DNA from: Pseudomonas soli
Lineage (GTDB): Bacteria > Pseudomonadota > Gammaproteobacteria > Pseudomonadales > Pseudomonadaceae
DNA length: 64,000 nucleotides
Assembly: GCF_900110655.1 (NCBI RefSeq)
Contig: NZ_FOEQ01000003.1
Coordinates: 248,001 to 312,000, forward strand
Direction: 5' to 3'
The first letter of the stretch is position 1, and every line of letters starts with the position of its first letter. The notes under the pieces are model-generated. The model was not told the origin of the DNA. It did no database searches and saw nothing but the letters and a program-made list of their open reading frames with translations. Below, one piece after another: positions 18,853 through 27,660 of the stretch. Both the position numbers and the translations under genes were made by a program.

Positions 18853-20661
18853 ATGTCCAAGAAAATCTTTGTTACCGACACGATCCTGCGCGACGCTCAC
18901 CAGTCCCTGCTGGCCACCCGCATGCGCACCGAAGACATGCTGCCGATCTGCGACAAGCTCGACAAGGTCGGCTACTGGTCGCTGGAAGTCTGGGGCGGCG
19001 CCACCTTCGACGCCTGCGTGCGCTTCCTCAAGGAAGACCCGTGGGAGCGCCTGCGCAAGCTGCGTGCCGCGCTGCCCAACACCCGCCTGCAGATGCTCCT
19101 GCGCGGGCAGAACCTGCTGGGCTACCGCCATTACAGCGACGATGTGGTCAAGGCCTTCGTGGCCAAGGCCGCGGTCAACGGCATCGACGTGTTCCGCATC
19201 TTCGACGCCATGAACGATGTGCGTAACCTGCGCGTGGCCATCGAGGCGGTGAAAGCCGCCGGCAAGCACGCCCAGGGCACCATCGCCTACACCACCAGCC
19301 CGGTGCATACCGTCGATGCCTTCGTTCAGCAGGCCAAGCAGATGGAATCCATGGGTTGCGACTCGGTGGCGATCAAGGACATGGCTGGCCTGTTGACCCC
19401 GTTCGCCACCGGCGAGTTGGTCAAGGCACTGAAAGCCGAGCAGTCATTGCCGGTGTTCATCCACTCCCACGACACTGCCGGCCTGGCCGCGATGTGTCAG
19501 CTCAAGGCCGTCGAGAACGGCGTCGACCATATCGACACCGCGATCTCCAGCTTCGCCTGGGGTACCAGCCACCCGGGCACCGAGTCGATGGTCGCCGCGC
19601 TAAAGGGCAGCGAGTTCGACACCGGCCTGGACCTCGAGCTGCTGCAGGAGATCGGCCTGTACTTCTACGCCGTGCGCAAGAAGTACCACCAGTTCGAAAG
19701 CGAGTTCACCGCCGTGGATACCCGCGTGCAGGTCAACCAGGTACCGGGCGGGATGATTTCCAACCTGGCCAACCAGCTCAAGGAGCAGGGCGCGCTCAAC
19801 CGCATGAACGAAGTGCTGGCGGAGATCCCGCGGGTGCGCGAAGACTTGGGATTCCCGCCGCTGGTGACCCCGACCTCGCAGATCGTCGGCACCCAGGCGT
19901 TCTTCAACGTGCTGGCCGGCGAGCGCTACAAGACCATCACCAATGAAGTGAAACTGTACCTGCAAGGCGGCTACGGCAAAGCCCCCGGTGTGGTCAACGA
20001 GCAGCTGCGGCGCCAGGCGATCGGCAGCGAGGACGTGATCGACGTGCGCCCGGCCGACCTGCTCAAGCCGGAGATGGCCAAGCTGCGCGCCGACATCGGC
20101 AGCCTCGCGCACTCCGAGGAGGACGTGCTGACCTTCGCCATGTTCCCCGACATCGGCCGCAAGTTCCTCGAGGAGCGTGAAGCCGGCACCCTCAAGCCAG
20201 AAGCCTTGCTGCCGATTCCGGAAGCTGGCGCGGTGGGGGCGGTGGGCGGTGAAGGCGTGCCGACCGAGTTCGTCATCGATGTCCACGGTGAAACCTACCG
20301 CGTCGATATCACCGGTGTCGGCGTGAAGGCCGAAGGCAAGCGCCACTTCTACCTGTCCATCGACGGCATGCCGGAAGAAGTGGTGTTCGAGCCGCTCAAC
20401 GAATTCGTCGGCGGTGGCGGCAGCAAGCGCAAGCAGGCCAGCGCGCCGGGCCACGTCAGCACCAGCATGCCGGGCAACATCGTCGATGTGCTGGTCAAGG
20501 AAGGCGACGTGGTCAAGGCCGGCCAGGCGGTGCTGATCACCGAGGCGATGAAGATGGAGACCGAAGTCCAGGCAGCGATCGCCGGCAAGGTCGTGGCCAT
20601 TCACGTGGCCAAGGGCGACCGGGTGACCCCGGGCGAAATCCTGATCGAGATCGAAGGCTGA
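18853..20661 (+). CDS. pycB: Pyruvate carboxylase subunit B (carboxyltransferase and biotin carrier)
   Basis: 602 residues. The HMGL-like carboxyltransferase domain (about 5-270) has DTILRDAHQSLLATRMRTED, metal site IKDMAGLLTP and HSHDTAGLA. A PYC/OADA domain follows (about 290-480), then a linker and the biotinyl domain. The attachment motif is EAMKMETE, with the biotinylated lysine at 567. It transfers CO2 from biotin to pyruvate to give oxaloacetate. Similarity to oxaloacetate decarboxylase alpha explains the oadA label often given. No decarboxylase beta/gamma membrane subunits are nearby, so carboxylation is the likely direction. Confidence 0.95.
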   Translation: MSKKIFVTDTILRDAHQSLLATRMRTEDMLPICDKLDKVGYWSLEVWGGATFDACVRFLKEDPWERLRKLRAALPNTRLQMLLRGQNLLGYRHYSDDVVKAFVAKAAVNGIDVFRIFDAMNDVRNLRVAIEAVKAAGKHAQGTIAYTTSPVHTVDAFVQQAKQMESMGCDSVAIKDMAGLLTPFATGELVKALKAEQSLPVFIHSHDTAGLAAMCQLKAVENGVDHIDTAISSFAWGTSHPGTESMVAALKGSEFDTGLDLELLQEIGLYFYAVRKKYHQFESEFTAVDTRVQVNQVPGGMISNLANQLKEQGALNRMNEVLAEIPRVREDLGFPPLVTPTSQIVGTQAFFNVLAGERYKTITNEVKLYLQGGYGKAPGVVNEQLRRQAIGSEDVIDVRPADLLKPEMAKLRADIGSLAHSEEDVLTFAMFPDIGRKFLEEREAGTLKPEALLPIPEAGAVGAVGGEGVPTEFVIDVHGETYRVDITGVGVKAEGKRHFYLSIDGMPEEVVFEPLNEFVGGGGSKRKQASAPGHVSTSMPGNIVDVLVKEGDVVKAGQAVLITEAMKMETEVQAAIAGKVVAIHVAKGDRVTPGEILIEIEG

Positions 20662-20693
20662 CAGAAGCCTTCATCTACAAGCTGTTAACCTCT

Positions 20694-20718
20694 GGGGAGC
20701 GGATGCTCCCCTTTTTTT
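20694..20718 (+). terminator. Intrinsic terminator of pycAB
   Basis: GGGGAGC-GGAT-GCTCCCC followed by seven T residues, 33 nt after the pycB stop. Confidence 0.95.
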
Positions 20719-20729
20719 GTCTGGATAAA

Positions 20730-21401
20730 TCAGCCCACGCGGCACGCTTCCAGCGTGCGGACTTGTCCCTCAGGCTGCTGGTTTTCCTCACTCAACCAAC
20801 GCTCGAACCCCGCCGCCACGGTCGGCCATTCGGTATCGGTAATCGAATACCACGTTGTATCGCGATTACGGTCCTTGACCACCATGTGGTTGCGGAACAC
20901 GCCCTCGAACACAAAACCGAACCGTTCGGCCGCGCGCTTGGAGCGGGCATTGGCGTCGTTGCACTTCCATTCCAGCCGGCGATTGCCCAGCTCGAAGCCC
21001 AGTTTGCTCAAAAGGTAAACCGCCTCGGTGCCCTTGGGTGTGCGTTGCATGGCGGCGCCGAAGGCGATGTGGCCAATCTCGAAGCGGCCGTGTTCGGGGA
21101 CGATCGACATGTAGCTGAGGATGCCCTGAACCTGGCCGTTGGCGCGGTCGATCACACTGTAGAACAGCGGGTCGCGGCTGGCGGCGTTGCCTTCCAGCCA
21201 GCGGTCGAAGCTGGCGCGCCCAGCAAACGGGCCGTAGGGCAGATAGTCCCATAGCGCTGGGTCCGAGCCCGGACCTTGCAGTACTTCCCAAAGGTCGTTG
21301 CCATGGCGCGCCGGGTCAAGCTTCTCCAGGCTGATGAAACGGCCTTCGATGGGCTCGGCCTTGGGCGTACCGGCGGGTTTCCAGTTCAATGCGTCGTTCA
21401 T
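20730..21401 (-). CDS. GNAT acetyltransferase, RimJ/RimL-like
   Basis: 223 residues. The RimL-type GNAT fold is visible in the sequence: RFISLEKLDPARHGNDLWEVL at the start, GRFEIGHIAFGAAMQRTPKGTEA in the acetyl-CoA-binding region, and CNDANARSKRAAERFGFVFEGVFRNHMV. The GNAT P-loop (Q/RxxGxG/A) is present in the RimL form QRTPKGTEA. The substrate is unknown. It ends the minus-strand run PaiB-like, GNAT, GNAT; the gap to the next GNAT is only 7 nt. Confidence 0.88.
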   Translation of the reverse strand: MNDALNWKPAGTPKAEPIEGRFISLEKLDPARHGNDLWEVLQGPGSDPALWDYLPYGPFAGRASFDRWLEGNAASRDPLFYSVIDRANGQVQGILSYMSIVPEHGRFEIGHIAFGAAMQRTPKGTEAVYLLSKLGFELGNRRLEWKCNDANARSKRAAERFGFVFEGVFRNHMVVKDRNRDTTWYSITDTEWPTVAAGFERWLSEENQQPEGQVRTLEACRVG

Positions 21402-21408
21402 GGGCGGC

Positions 21409-21855
21409 CTACAGTGCTTTGCGGAATTGGATGAAGCCCGGTCGCTCGGCGACCTGCTCGTACAAGCTGATGGCGGTGGCGTTGGTCTCGTGGGTCAGCC
21501 AGTGCACCTTGATGCAGCCGGCGGCCTTGGCCGTGGCGTAGACATGCTCGATGAACTGCCGACCGATGCCCAGGCCACGCACTTCACTGTCCACGTAGAG
21601 GTCCTGCAGGTAGCAGGAGTTCTCGATGCTCCAGTTGGAACGATGGTAGATGAAGTTGACCATCCCCACCGCCTTGCCATCGACCCAGGCCAACGCCGAG
21701 TGGGTGGGCTCGTTCGCATCGAGCAGGCGTTGCCAGGTGCTGGTGTTGACTGCGTCGGGCAGTTCGGCCTGGTAGAAGCGCAGGTAGGCCTGCCACAAGG
21801 GTAGCCAGGCGGCGTGGTCGTTGGCGCCCACCGGGCGCAGGGTGATGCTGGTCAT
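21409..21855 (-). CDS. GNAT family N-acetyltransferase
   Basis: 148 residues. The core is CYLQDLYVDSEVRGLGIGRQFIEHVYATAK (about 83-112), whose R-G-L-G-I-G P-loop binds acetyl-CoA. It continues with VHWLTHETNATAISLYEQVAERPGFIQF. The family acetylates small amines or proteins; diamine acetylation (PaiA role) is conceivable because a PaiB-like protein is encoded 11 nt upstream. That link is inference. Confidence 0.88.
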   Translation of the reverse strand: MTSITLRPVGANDHAAWLPLWQAYLRFYQAELPDAVNTSTWQRLLDANEPTHSALAWVDGKAVGMVNFIYHRSNWSIENSCYLQDLYVDSEVRGLGIGRQFIEHVYATAKAAGCIKVHWLTHETNATAISLYEQVAERPGFIQFRKAL

Positions 21856-21866
21856 GGGCTTTTCCT

Positions 21867-22496
21867 TCAGAGGTCGCGCATGTGCGCGGCGAGTTGGTTA
21901 TCCACAGGGTCGGCGCTGGCGGCCAGGCCTGCGCGGACCCCGGCGATGTCTTGCGCCGAACGGTTCTGACTGAGCTTGCGTGCGCCCTGCAGGCGGGCGA
22001 TCGGCAGGCGGATACCGATGATGGCGCGGAGCATGCCGTCAAGGTAGTCAGCCGGAGCATCGGCGACGCTCCACGGTGCTGCGCGGCCTTGCTCATGGCG
22101 GTCGGTCAGGCGGCTGACGATGTCCAGCAATTGCGTCGGTGCGTGGATCACCTCCACCGGGCCCCAGGCATGCACCGCCATGTAGTTCCAGGTGGGCACC
22201 ACCTTGGGGTTGTCCGTCTTGCTCGGGTAGTAGCCAGGGCTGACATAGGCGTCGGCGCCGGGGAATACCAGCAAGGCTTCAGCGCCTTGTGCCAGGTCTT
22301 GCCACTGCTGGTTGGCCCTGGCGAGGTGGCCGTAGACCGTGCCGAATTCGCCCTCGCCGGTGGTGACCAGCACGGGCAGATGGGTGGCCAGCAGCCCGTG
22401 CTCACCGTGGCTGACCAGCGTTGCCAGGCGGGTGTGCAGCATGTGCTGGTGCAGGCGGGCAAGGTCATGTTCCTGATGCGGTTTGCTGTTGTACAT
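21867..22496 (-). CDS. PaiB-family FMN-binding negative transcriptional regulator-like protein
   Basis: 209 residues with the PaiB layout: an N-terminal LHQHMLHTRLATLVSHGEHGLLATHLPVLV, then HLARANQQWQ, LVFPGADAYVSPGYYPSK (FMN-binding split barrel) and VVPTWNYMAVHAWGPVEVI. In Bacillus subtilis PaiB is a repressor beside the PaiA acetyltransferase; most family members are uncharacterised flavoproteins. Here it heads a tight operon with two GNAT genes and is divergent from the MocR regulator, which is its likely controller. A DnaA-box nonamer lies at 21898-21906. Confidence 0.85.
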   Translation of the reverse strand: MYNSKPHQEHDLARLHQHMLHTRLATLVSHGEHGLLATHLPVLVTTGEGEFGTVYGHLARANQQWQDLAQGAEALLVFPGADAYVSPGYYPSKTDNPKVVPTWNYMAVHAWGPVEVIHAPTQLLDIVSRLTDRHEQGRAAPWSVADAPADYLDGMLRAIIGIRLPIARLQGARKLSQNRSAQDIAGVRAGLAASADPVDNQLAAHMRDL

Positions 22497-22536
22497 GCCG
22501 GTGTTCCTTGTGCTGTGGCTTCATGCTAGGCAGGCT

Positions 22537-22586
22537 ATTGGCTCTGTGTAAGAGCCATTCGTGACTGTTTTGATAGGTCCAATACC
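22537..22586. promoter_or_regulatory. Candidate MocR operator
   Basis: The 90-bp PaiB-MocR intergenic region contains a perfect inverted repeat, GGCTCT-GTGTA-AGAGCC (22540-22556). It also holds a wider inverted pair, TATTGGCTC starting at 22537 and its near-complement GGTCCAATA just before the MocR start. MocR-type regulators usually bind such repeats in the region they share with the divergent target. Binding is inferred. Confidence 0.55.
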
Positions 22587-24116
22587 ATGAGCGAACGTAC
22601 CCACGCGTTGCCTTTCGATCCGGCAGGGATCGTCCTGGATCGCCATCGCGGGCTTAGCCAGCAGCTTTACCAGGCCTTGCGCGCGCGCGTGCTGGATGGG
22701 CGCCTGGAAGGCGGCACTCGGCTGCCGGCCACCCGTGACCTTGCGGCGGTGCTCGCGTTGTCGCGCAACAGCGTGGTGCGTGCCTATGACCAGTTGTATG
22801 CCGAGGGCTTTATAGAAAGCCGGGTAGGCGATGGCACCTATGTAAGCCGCCTGGGAAAACTATCCACACAACTGTCCACAGGGTTATCCCTGGTGTTATC
22901 AACAGACTTATCCACATTTGAGGCGTCTGATACTGAGGATTTATCCAGTTTTGCGCTGTGCAGCGAGCCGTTGTTGCGTCTGAAAAAGCACCATCTGCCG
23001 CCGCCAAAAGGCGATGCGCCGAGGGCTTTCAGGGTTGGCCTGCCAGCCTTCGACCTGTTTCCTTTCGAGGTCTGGGCCAAGCTGCAAGCGGGTTTCTGGC
23101 GAAATCCCGACCCGGCGCTGCTCGGCTATGGCGACCCGGCAGGGGAGCTGCCGTTGCGTGATTTGATTGCCACCTATCTGCGTCGATCGCGAGGGCTTTC
23201 CTGCAGTGCTGAACAAATTGTGATCACCAGTGGTGCGCAGCAGGCGATCAGCCTTTGTGCACAGTTGCTGTTGCAGCCTGGTGACGGGGTGGCTGTGGAA
23301 AACCCGGGCTACCGCGCTGCCGGGCACGCCTTCGCCCTGGCGGGGGCAAGGGTCAGCGGCGTGCCGGTAGACGAAGAGGGCATGGACTGTGCGCGCCTGG
23401 CCGAGCTGCCGGATTGCCGGCTGGCTTACGTGACCCCGGCTCACCAGTACCCCACCGGTGTGACCATGAGCCTGGCCCGGCGCCTGGCGTTGCTGGCCTG
23501 GGCCGAGCGCCAGGACGGTTGGGTCGTCGAGGACGATTACGATGGTGAGTACCGCTACAGCGGTGCGCCTTTGGCACCGCTGGCGGCACTGGATCGGCAG
23601 GGCCGGGTGCTGTACGTCGGAACGTTCGGCAAGATCGCATTTCCGGCTTTGCGGCTGGGTTACCTGGTGCTGCCCGGACGCCTGGTGCGGGCATTCAGCC
23701 AGGCCAAGGCGCTGGCGGTGCGTCACTCGGAAGTCGGCACGCAATGTGTCATGGCGCAGTTCATGGCCCAAGGGCATTTCCAGCGGCATATCCGCCGTAT
23801 GCGCCGGGCGGCGCTGGCCCGCAGGAATGTGCTGAAGGCCGGTTGGCCCGTGGATGTACCGGGGCTGGGGGCAATGCCAGACGTCGCAGCAGGGCTGCAT
23901 GTGAAGGTGGCTGTGGATAACTTGGCGCGGGAGCAGGAGTTGGTGGCGCGGGCGGAGGCGGTGGGGGTGGAGGTCACTCCGCTGAGCAGCTACTGGCTGG
24001 AGGACAGCGCGGAACCTGCGGATACGAGGGCAGGGCTGGTACTGGGATTCGCGGCAGTGCCAGAAGGGGAGATTGCGCAGGCTTTGATGCGCCTGCGCAA
24101 GGCCTGGCGAGATTGA
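22587..24116 (+). CDS. MocR/PdxR-family GntR regulator with aminotransferase-like domain
   Basis: 509 residues. The GntR winged helix (about 12-88) has TRLPATRDLAAVLALSRNSV and YAEGFIESRVGDGTYVS. A long linker (about 90-135) is followed by a fold-type I PLP domain with ITSGAQQAISL, VTPAHQYPTG, EDDYDGEYRY and the presumed PLP-lysine region GTFGKIAFPALRLGYL. The linker is built from LSTQ/LSTG/LSLV/LSTD/LSTF tetrads encoded by a 12-bp repeat whose core is DnaA-box-like. It probably controls the divergent PaiB-GNAT-GNAT genes; the effector is unknown (PLP or an amino compound). Confidence 0.9.
   Translation: MSERTHALPFDPAGIVLDRHRGLSQQLYQALRARVLDGRLEGGTRLPATRDLAAVLALSRNSVVRAYDQLYAEGFIESRVGDGTYVSRLGKLSTQLSTGLSLVLSTDLSTFEASDTEDLSSFALCSEPLLRLKKHHLPPPKGDAPRAFRVGLPAFDLFPFEVWAKLQAGFWRNPDPALLGYGDPAGELPLRDLIATYLRRSRGLSCSAEQIVITSGAQQAISLCAQLLLQPGDGVAVENPGYRAAGHAFALAGARVSGVPVDEEGMDCARLAELPDCRLAYVTPAHQYPTGVTMSLARRLALLAWAERQDGWVVEDDYDGEYRYSGAPLAPLAALDRQGRVLYVGTFGKIAFPALRLGYLVLPGRLVRAFSQAKALAVRHSEVGTQCVMAQFMAQGHFQRHIRRMRRAALARRNVLKAGWPVDVPGLGAMPDVAAGLHVKVAVDNLAREQELVARAEAVGVEVTPLSSYWLEDSAEPADTRAGLVLGFAAVPEGEIAQALMRLRKAWRD
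22860..22919 (+). repeat. Five-unit 12-bp tandem repeat with DnaA-box-like cores, inside the MocR gene
   Basis: Nonamers CTATCCACA (22860), CTGTCCACA (22872), TTATCCCTG (22884), TTATCAACA (22896) and TTATCCACA (22908) start exactly 12 bp apart, all in the same direction and in frame. The last is a perfect DnaA box. A sixth relative, TTATCCAGT, is at 22941 after a 21-bp insertion. The units code for LSTx tetrads in the interdomain linker. Confidence 0.85.
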
Positions 24117-24144
24117 ATGGGGCCGCTCTGCAGCCCCAAAAACA

Positions 24145-25248
24145 TCAGGTCCCCGACTTGATCTTGGTCCAGGCCCGCGTCCGCGCCCGCTCGGCATCCC
24201 GTGGCAACGGCTTGAGCGTGTACAACTTGGCCATTGCCTCCGCCGTCGGGTACAGGTTTGGATTGTTGCGGATCGCCGGGCTGACCTTGTCGGTCGCATC
24301 CTTGTTCGGATTCGGGTAGCCGACGAAGTCGCTGATCGGTGCGATCACTTCTGGTCGCAACAGGTAGTTGATGAATGTGTGGGCATCTTCCGGGTTGGCG
24401 GCGTTCTTGGGGATCGCCAGCATGTCGAACCAGATCGGCGCGCCTTCCTTCGGCAGACGCATGTCCACCACCACGCCGTTCTTCGCTTCACGAGCCCGAT
24501 TCGCGGCCTGGGAGAAGCTGCCCGAGTAGCCCACCGCCACACAGATATCACCATTGGCGATATCGGCCATGTACTTGGACGAGTGGAAGTAGGTTACATG
24601 CGGGCGGATCTTCAGCAGCAGGTCCTGGGCTTTCTGATAGTCGGCCGGCTTGCCGCTGTTGGGGTCCAGGCCCAGGTACGACAGCGCCAGCGGCAGGATC
24701 TCCGACGGCGAATCAAGCAGCGCCACGCCACACTGCTTGAGCTTGGCGATGTTCTCTTCCTTGAAGATCAGGTCCCAGCTGGCCACCGGTGCGTCGTCGC
24801 CGAGCACCGCCTTGACCTTGGCCGGGTTGAAGCCGATCAGCACCGTGCCGTACATGTAAGGCACGGCAAACTTGTTGCCGGGGTCATTGGCCTCGATCAG
24901 CTTCATCAGTGCCGGGTCAAGGTGTTGCCAGTTGGGCAGCTTCGCCCGATCGAGGGGCTGGAACACGCCGGCTTCTATCTGCTTGGCGAGGAACACGTTG
25001 GACGGCACCACCACGTCATAGCCGGAGTTGCCGGTGAGCAGCTTGGCTTCCAGTGCTTCATTGGTGTCGAAGATGTCGTAGATCAGCTTGACCCCGCTGT
25101 CCTTCTGGAAGTCGACCAGGGTTTGCGGGGTGATGTAGTCGAACCAGTTGTATACCCGCAGGGTACGCTGTTCGGCGTGTGCCTGCAGTGCGCCAGCGAA
25201 CAGGCCGGCGGCGACGAGCGGGGCGAGCAGACGTTTGAGTCGGGTCAT
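24145..25248 (-). CDS. Periplasmic spermidine/putrescine-binding protein (PotF/SpuD/SpuE type)
   Basis: 367 residues from [25 protein letters not shown], a clear signal peptide; AGGAG lies 9 nt before the ATG. The mature protein starts [19 protein letters not shown] and includes [20 protein letters not shown] and the closing [21 protein letters not shown], all typical of PotF-like polyamine receptors. It would deliver polyamines to an ABC permease, but no permease or ATPase gene is adjacent. It begins 2 nt after the amidohydrolase stop, so the pair is an operon. It may serve a permease encoded elsewhere. Confidence 0.92.
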   Translation of the reverse strand: MTRLKRLLAPLVAAGLFAGALQAHAEQRTLRVYNWFDYITPQTLVDFQKDSGVKLIYDIFDTNEALEAKLLTGNSGYDVVVPSNVFLAKQIEAGVFQPLDRAKLPNWQHLDPALMKLIEANDPGNKFAVPYMYGTVLIGFNPAKVKAVLGDDAPVASWDLIFKEENIAKLKQCGVALLDSPSEILPLALSYLGLDPNSGKPADYQKAQDLLLKIRPHVTYFHSSKYMADIANGDICVAVGYSGSFSQAANRAREAKNGVVVDMRLPKEGAPIWFDMLAIPKNAANPEDAHTFINYLLRPEVIAPISDFVGYPNPNKDATDKVSPAIRNNPNLYPTAEAMAKLYTLKPLPRDAERARTRAWTKIKSGT

Positions 25249-25250
25249 GT

Positions 25251-26291
25251 TCACGCTCCTGGCTGGGCCTGCTGGAAGCCTTCCAGCACATTGACCGCGT
25301 TGATGCCGATTTCCTCCACAGCGTAGCCGCCCTCCATCACGAACAAGGTCGGCTTGCCCAGCTGGGCGATGCGCTTGCCCATCGCCAGGTAGTCGGGACT
25401 GTCGAGCTTGAACTGGGAGATGGGGTCGTCCTTGAAGGTATCCACGCCAAGGGAGATCACCAGCACATCGGCATCGAAGGTGGCGATGCGCTGGCAGGCG
25501 TCTTCGAGGGCTGCGCTCCAGGCTGCCCAGTCGCTGCCGGCAGGCAGCGGGTAGTTGATGTTGCAGCCTTCGCCGGCACCTTCGCCGATCTCGTCGGCGT
25601 AGCCGAGGAAGAACGGGAACTCGTCCTGCGGGTCGCCGTGGATCGAGGCGAAGAACACGTCGTTGCGGGTGTAGAAAATGTCCTGCGTACCGTTGCCGTG
25701 GTGATAGTCGACGTCGAGGATGGCTACCTTGCGCCGGCCGTGGTCGATGAAGGCCTGGGCGGCAATGGCTGCGTTGTTGAGGTAGCAGTAACCCCCCATC
25801 ACTTCGCCTGCGGCGTGGTGCCCTGGTGGCCGGCACAGGGCGAATGCGGCATGGGCGCCTTGCTGGATCGCGGCCTGGGCGGTCAGGGCGACCTGGGCGG
25901 CGCTGTAGGCGGCCTGCCAGGTGCCGGCGGTGATCGGTGCGCCGGCGTCGAAGCTGTAATAACCGAGCTCGCCGTGCAGGCCGCTGGGTTTGACCTGGCG
26001 CAGGGTGCGCGCCGGCCAGGTGAACGGCAGCAGGTCACCTTCCTGGCCAAGCGCGGCCCAACGGGCCCAGGCGCCTTCGAAGAAATCCAGGTAGTCGGCG
26101 CTGTGGATGCGCTGCAGCGGCGCGCGGCCAAAGTCGGCGGGGCCTTGCACGGGCCCGAGGTTGCGCTGCTTGACGCGCTCCAGGACGTGGTCGGCGCGCG
26201 ACGGCATTTCGAAACAGGGCATCAGCTTGCCGTCGATGAGCTCGCAGCGGCCATGGTGCAGGCGGTGGTCATCGGAATAGATCGTCAGCAC
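25251..26291 (-). CDS. Acetylpolyamine amidohydrolase (histone deacetylase family)
   Basis: 346 residues from the GTG at 26291 (protein [18 protein letters not shown]), with ACGGAGA about 10 nt upstream. The longer upstream frame is not family-like. Class II HDAC features: [21 protein letters not shown] (tandem His), the zinc site [21 protein letters not shown] and [10 protein letters not shown]. Family members (P. aeruginosa AphA/AphB type) remove acetyl groups from acetylputrescine or acetylcadaverine in the cytoplasm. The downstream polyamine-binding protein supports that substrate class. It probably allows acetylated polyamines to be used as carbon and nitrogen sources. Confidence 0.92.
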   Translation of the reverse strand: MLTIYSDDHRLHHGRCELIDGKLMPCFEMPSRADHVLERVKQRNLGPVQGPADFGRAPLQRIHSADYLDFFEGAWARWAALGQEGDLLPFTWPARTLRQVKPSGLHGELGYYSFDAGAPITAGTWQAAYSAAQVALTAQAAIQQGAHAAFALCRPPGHHAAGEVMGGYCYLNNAAIAAQAFIDHGRRKVAILDVDYHHGNGTQDIFYTRNDVFFASIHGDPQDEFPFFLGYADEIGEGAGEGCNINYPLPAGSDWAAWSAALEDACQRIATFDADVLVISLGVDTFKDDPISQFKLDSPDYLAMGKRIAQLGKPTLFVMEGGYAVEEIGINAVNVLEGFQQAQPGA

Positions 26292-26404
26292 GTTGTTGTT
26301 CTCCGTATTCACTGGCGTGGAGCCATTTTTACGGACTGCCCGGTACTGGAGAACGTCGCAAACGGCCAAAAGGGGATCGATGTGGCCAAGCCGTCCGTAA
26401 CCGG

Positions 26405-27406
26405 TCAACCGCGAAAATGGCTTGGCGCCACGCCGCTCCAGCGCTGGAAGGCATGTCGGAAGCTCGCGGTCTCGCTGAACCCCAATGTTTCGGCAATGCG
26501 GTAGATCGGCATCTGGTCCTCGGCCAGCAACTGCTTGGCCCGCTCGAAGCGCAGCTCGTCGAGGAGCTGTTGATAACTGCTGCCCAGCGCCTGCAAATGC
26601 CGGCGCAGTGTGCGCGACGAGCAGTTCATCTGCCGTGCCAAGCCTTCCAGCCCAGGCGCGGCATCCAGTTGTCGCAGCAGCAGCTGGCGGATCCGCCCCA
26701 GCCAAGCTTGGCGGCCGGTGAACTCCAGGTTGAGGCGCCGGCAGCGTTCGCCCATGGCCTTGTGGGTGATCGGGTCGGCCAGGGGCAGGGGCATGTCCAG
26801 CCAGTGTCGTTCGAAAGCGAAGGCATTGTCGCTGGCGCCGAAGCCGAGTGGGCACTGGAATGCAGGGTCATAGAGCGCGTGGTAGCCCGGGCGCGGGTGT
26901 TCGAAACGCGCCGCCAGCAACGGTAGTTGGCGGCCGAGCAGGTCATCGCAGATCACTTTCAGCGACAGCAGGCAGAATTCGGCATTGAAGGCGGCCAGCC
27001 CAGGCGCGTCGTAATGGTCGCTGGCGCTGAGCCACACGCGCTGGCCATCGTCCACCAGGCGCAGCTGAAAGACTGTTCCCAGCAGTGCCGGAAAGGTCAG
27101 CGCCAGGCGCAGGGCGTCACCCAAAGTGGCACTTGAGAGCAGGGCGTAACCGAGCATGCCGTAGCACGACACGTGCATGCGCCGGCCGAGTTCCAGGCCG
27201 ATGTCCTGGCGCCGGGCCACGGCGTTGGCGCAGACCTGCAGTTCCTGCTGGGTGGTGATGCGCGCATCGGCGTGGCCCAGGTCTGCGGGACCTATGCCGC
27301 TGCCGGCGAGCATGTGCTGCGCGTCCACGCCGTCTTCCTGGAACACCTGGAGGATCAGCGAAACGGCGTTGAGGGTGGTGAGGTGGCTGTGCAGCATGCT
27401 CGGCAT
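26405..27406 (-). CDS. AraC-family transcriptional regulator
   Basis: 333 residues from MPSMLHSHLTTLNAV; a TTG start 30 nt upstream and an ATG 9 nt downstream are alternatives. An N-terminal ligand-binding domain (about 10-200, GRRMHVSCYGMLGYALLSSATLGDALRLA) is followed by two helix-turn-helix motifs (about 235-333: GLEGLARQMNCSSRTLRRHL and RIAETLGFSETASFRHAFQRW). It is of the OruR/ArgR-like type. It lies 113 bp upstream of the amidohydrolase on the same strand, a region with the inverted repeat TTACGGAC (26329) / GTCCGTAA (26393), so it probably controls polyamine catabolism. Confidence 0.88.
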   Translation of the reverse strand: MPSMLHSHLTTLNAVSLILQVFQEDGVDAQHMLAGSGIGPADLGHADARITTQQELQVCANAVARRQDIGLELGRRMHVSCYGMLGYALLSSATLGDALRLALTFPALLGTVFQLRLVDDGQRVWLSASDHYDAPGLAAFNAEFCLLSLKVICDDLLGRQLPLLAARFEHPRPGYHALYDPAFQCPLGFGASDNAFAFERHWLDMPLPLADPITHKAMGERCRRLNLEFTGRQAWLGRIRQLLLRQLDAAPGLEGLARQMNCSSRTLRRHLQALGSSYQQLLDELRFERAKQLLAEDQMPIYRIAETLGFSETASFRHAFQRWSGVAPSHFRG

Positions 27407-27461
27407 CCCGTTGAGCTGGGGAGCATTACCGAGCAAGTTGTGTGCCGGGTACGCGGCGTGG

Positions 27462-27534
27462 CGTGGGAGCAGGCTTGCCCCGCGATGGCGTAGTTGAGGC
27501 CCGCATCAATATCGCGAGGCAAGCCCGCTCCCAC
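27462..27534. repeat. Inverted REP pair
   Basis: Element GTGGGAGCAGGCTTGCC continues to CGCGAT and ends at 27486; its inverted partner runs from ATCGCGAGGC (27511) to CTCCCACG (27534), with 24 bp between them. This is the common P. putida REP type and has the same sequence family as the pair at 46618. It lies in the 254-bp region between the aspA terminator and the AraC gene. Confidence 0.88.
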
Positions 27535-27568
27535 GGCCGCTCCCCTATCAACAGCATTTCGCAGGCAT

Positions 27569-27602
27569 AAAAAAAGGGCCCGTAGCATGCGCTCGGGCCC
27601 TT
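27569..27602 (-). terminator. Intrinsic terminator of aspA
   Basis: On the minus strand: GGGCCCGAG-N6-7-ACGGGCCC followed by seven T residues. It sits about 60 nt after the aspA stop. Confidence 0.92.
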
Positions 27603-27660
27603 GAAAGGTTGAGAGGTGTCTAGTCCCTCGACCTGGTGAGACTGTTTGCAGCGGTCTGGG

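Noticed and set aside
24116..24145. Possible terminator between the MocR gene and the polyamine-binding protein gene
   Set aside because: A GGGGC/GCCCC stem exists but is followed by A on the plus strand and has no T run on the minus strand.
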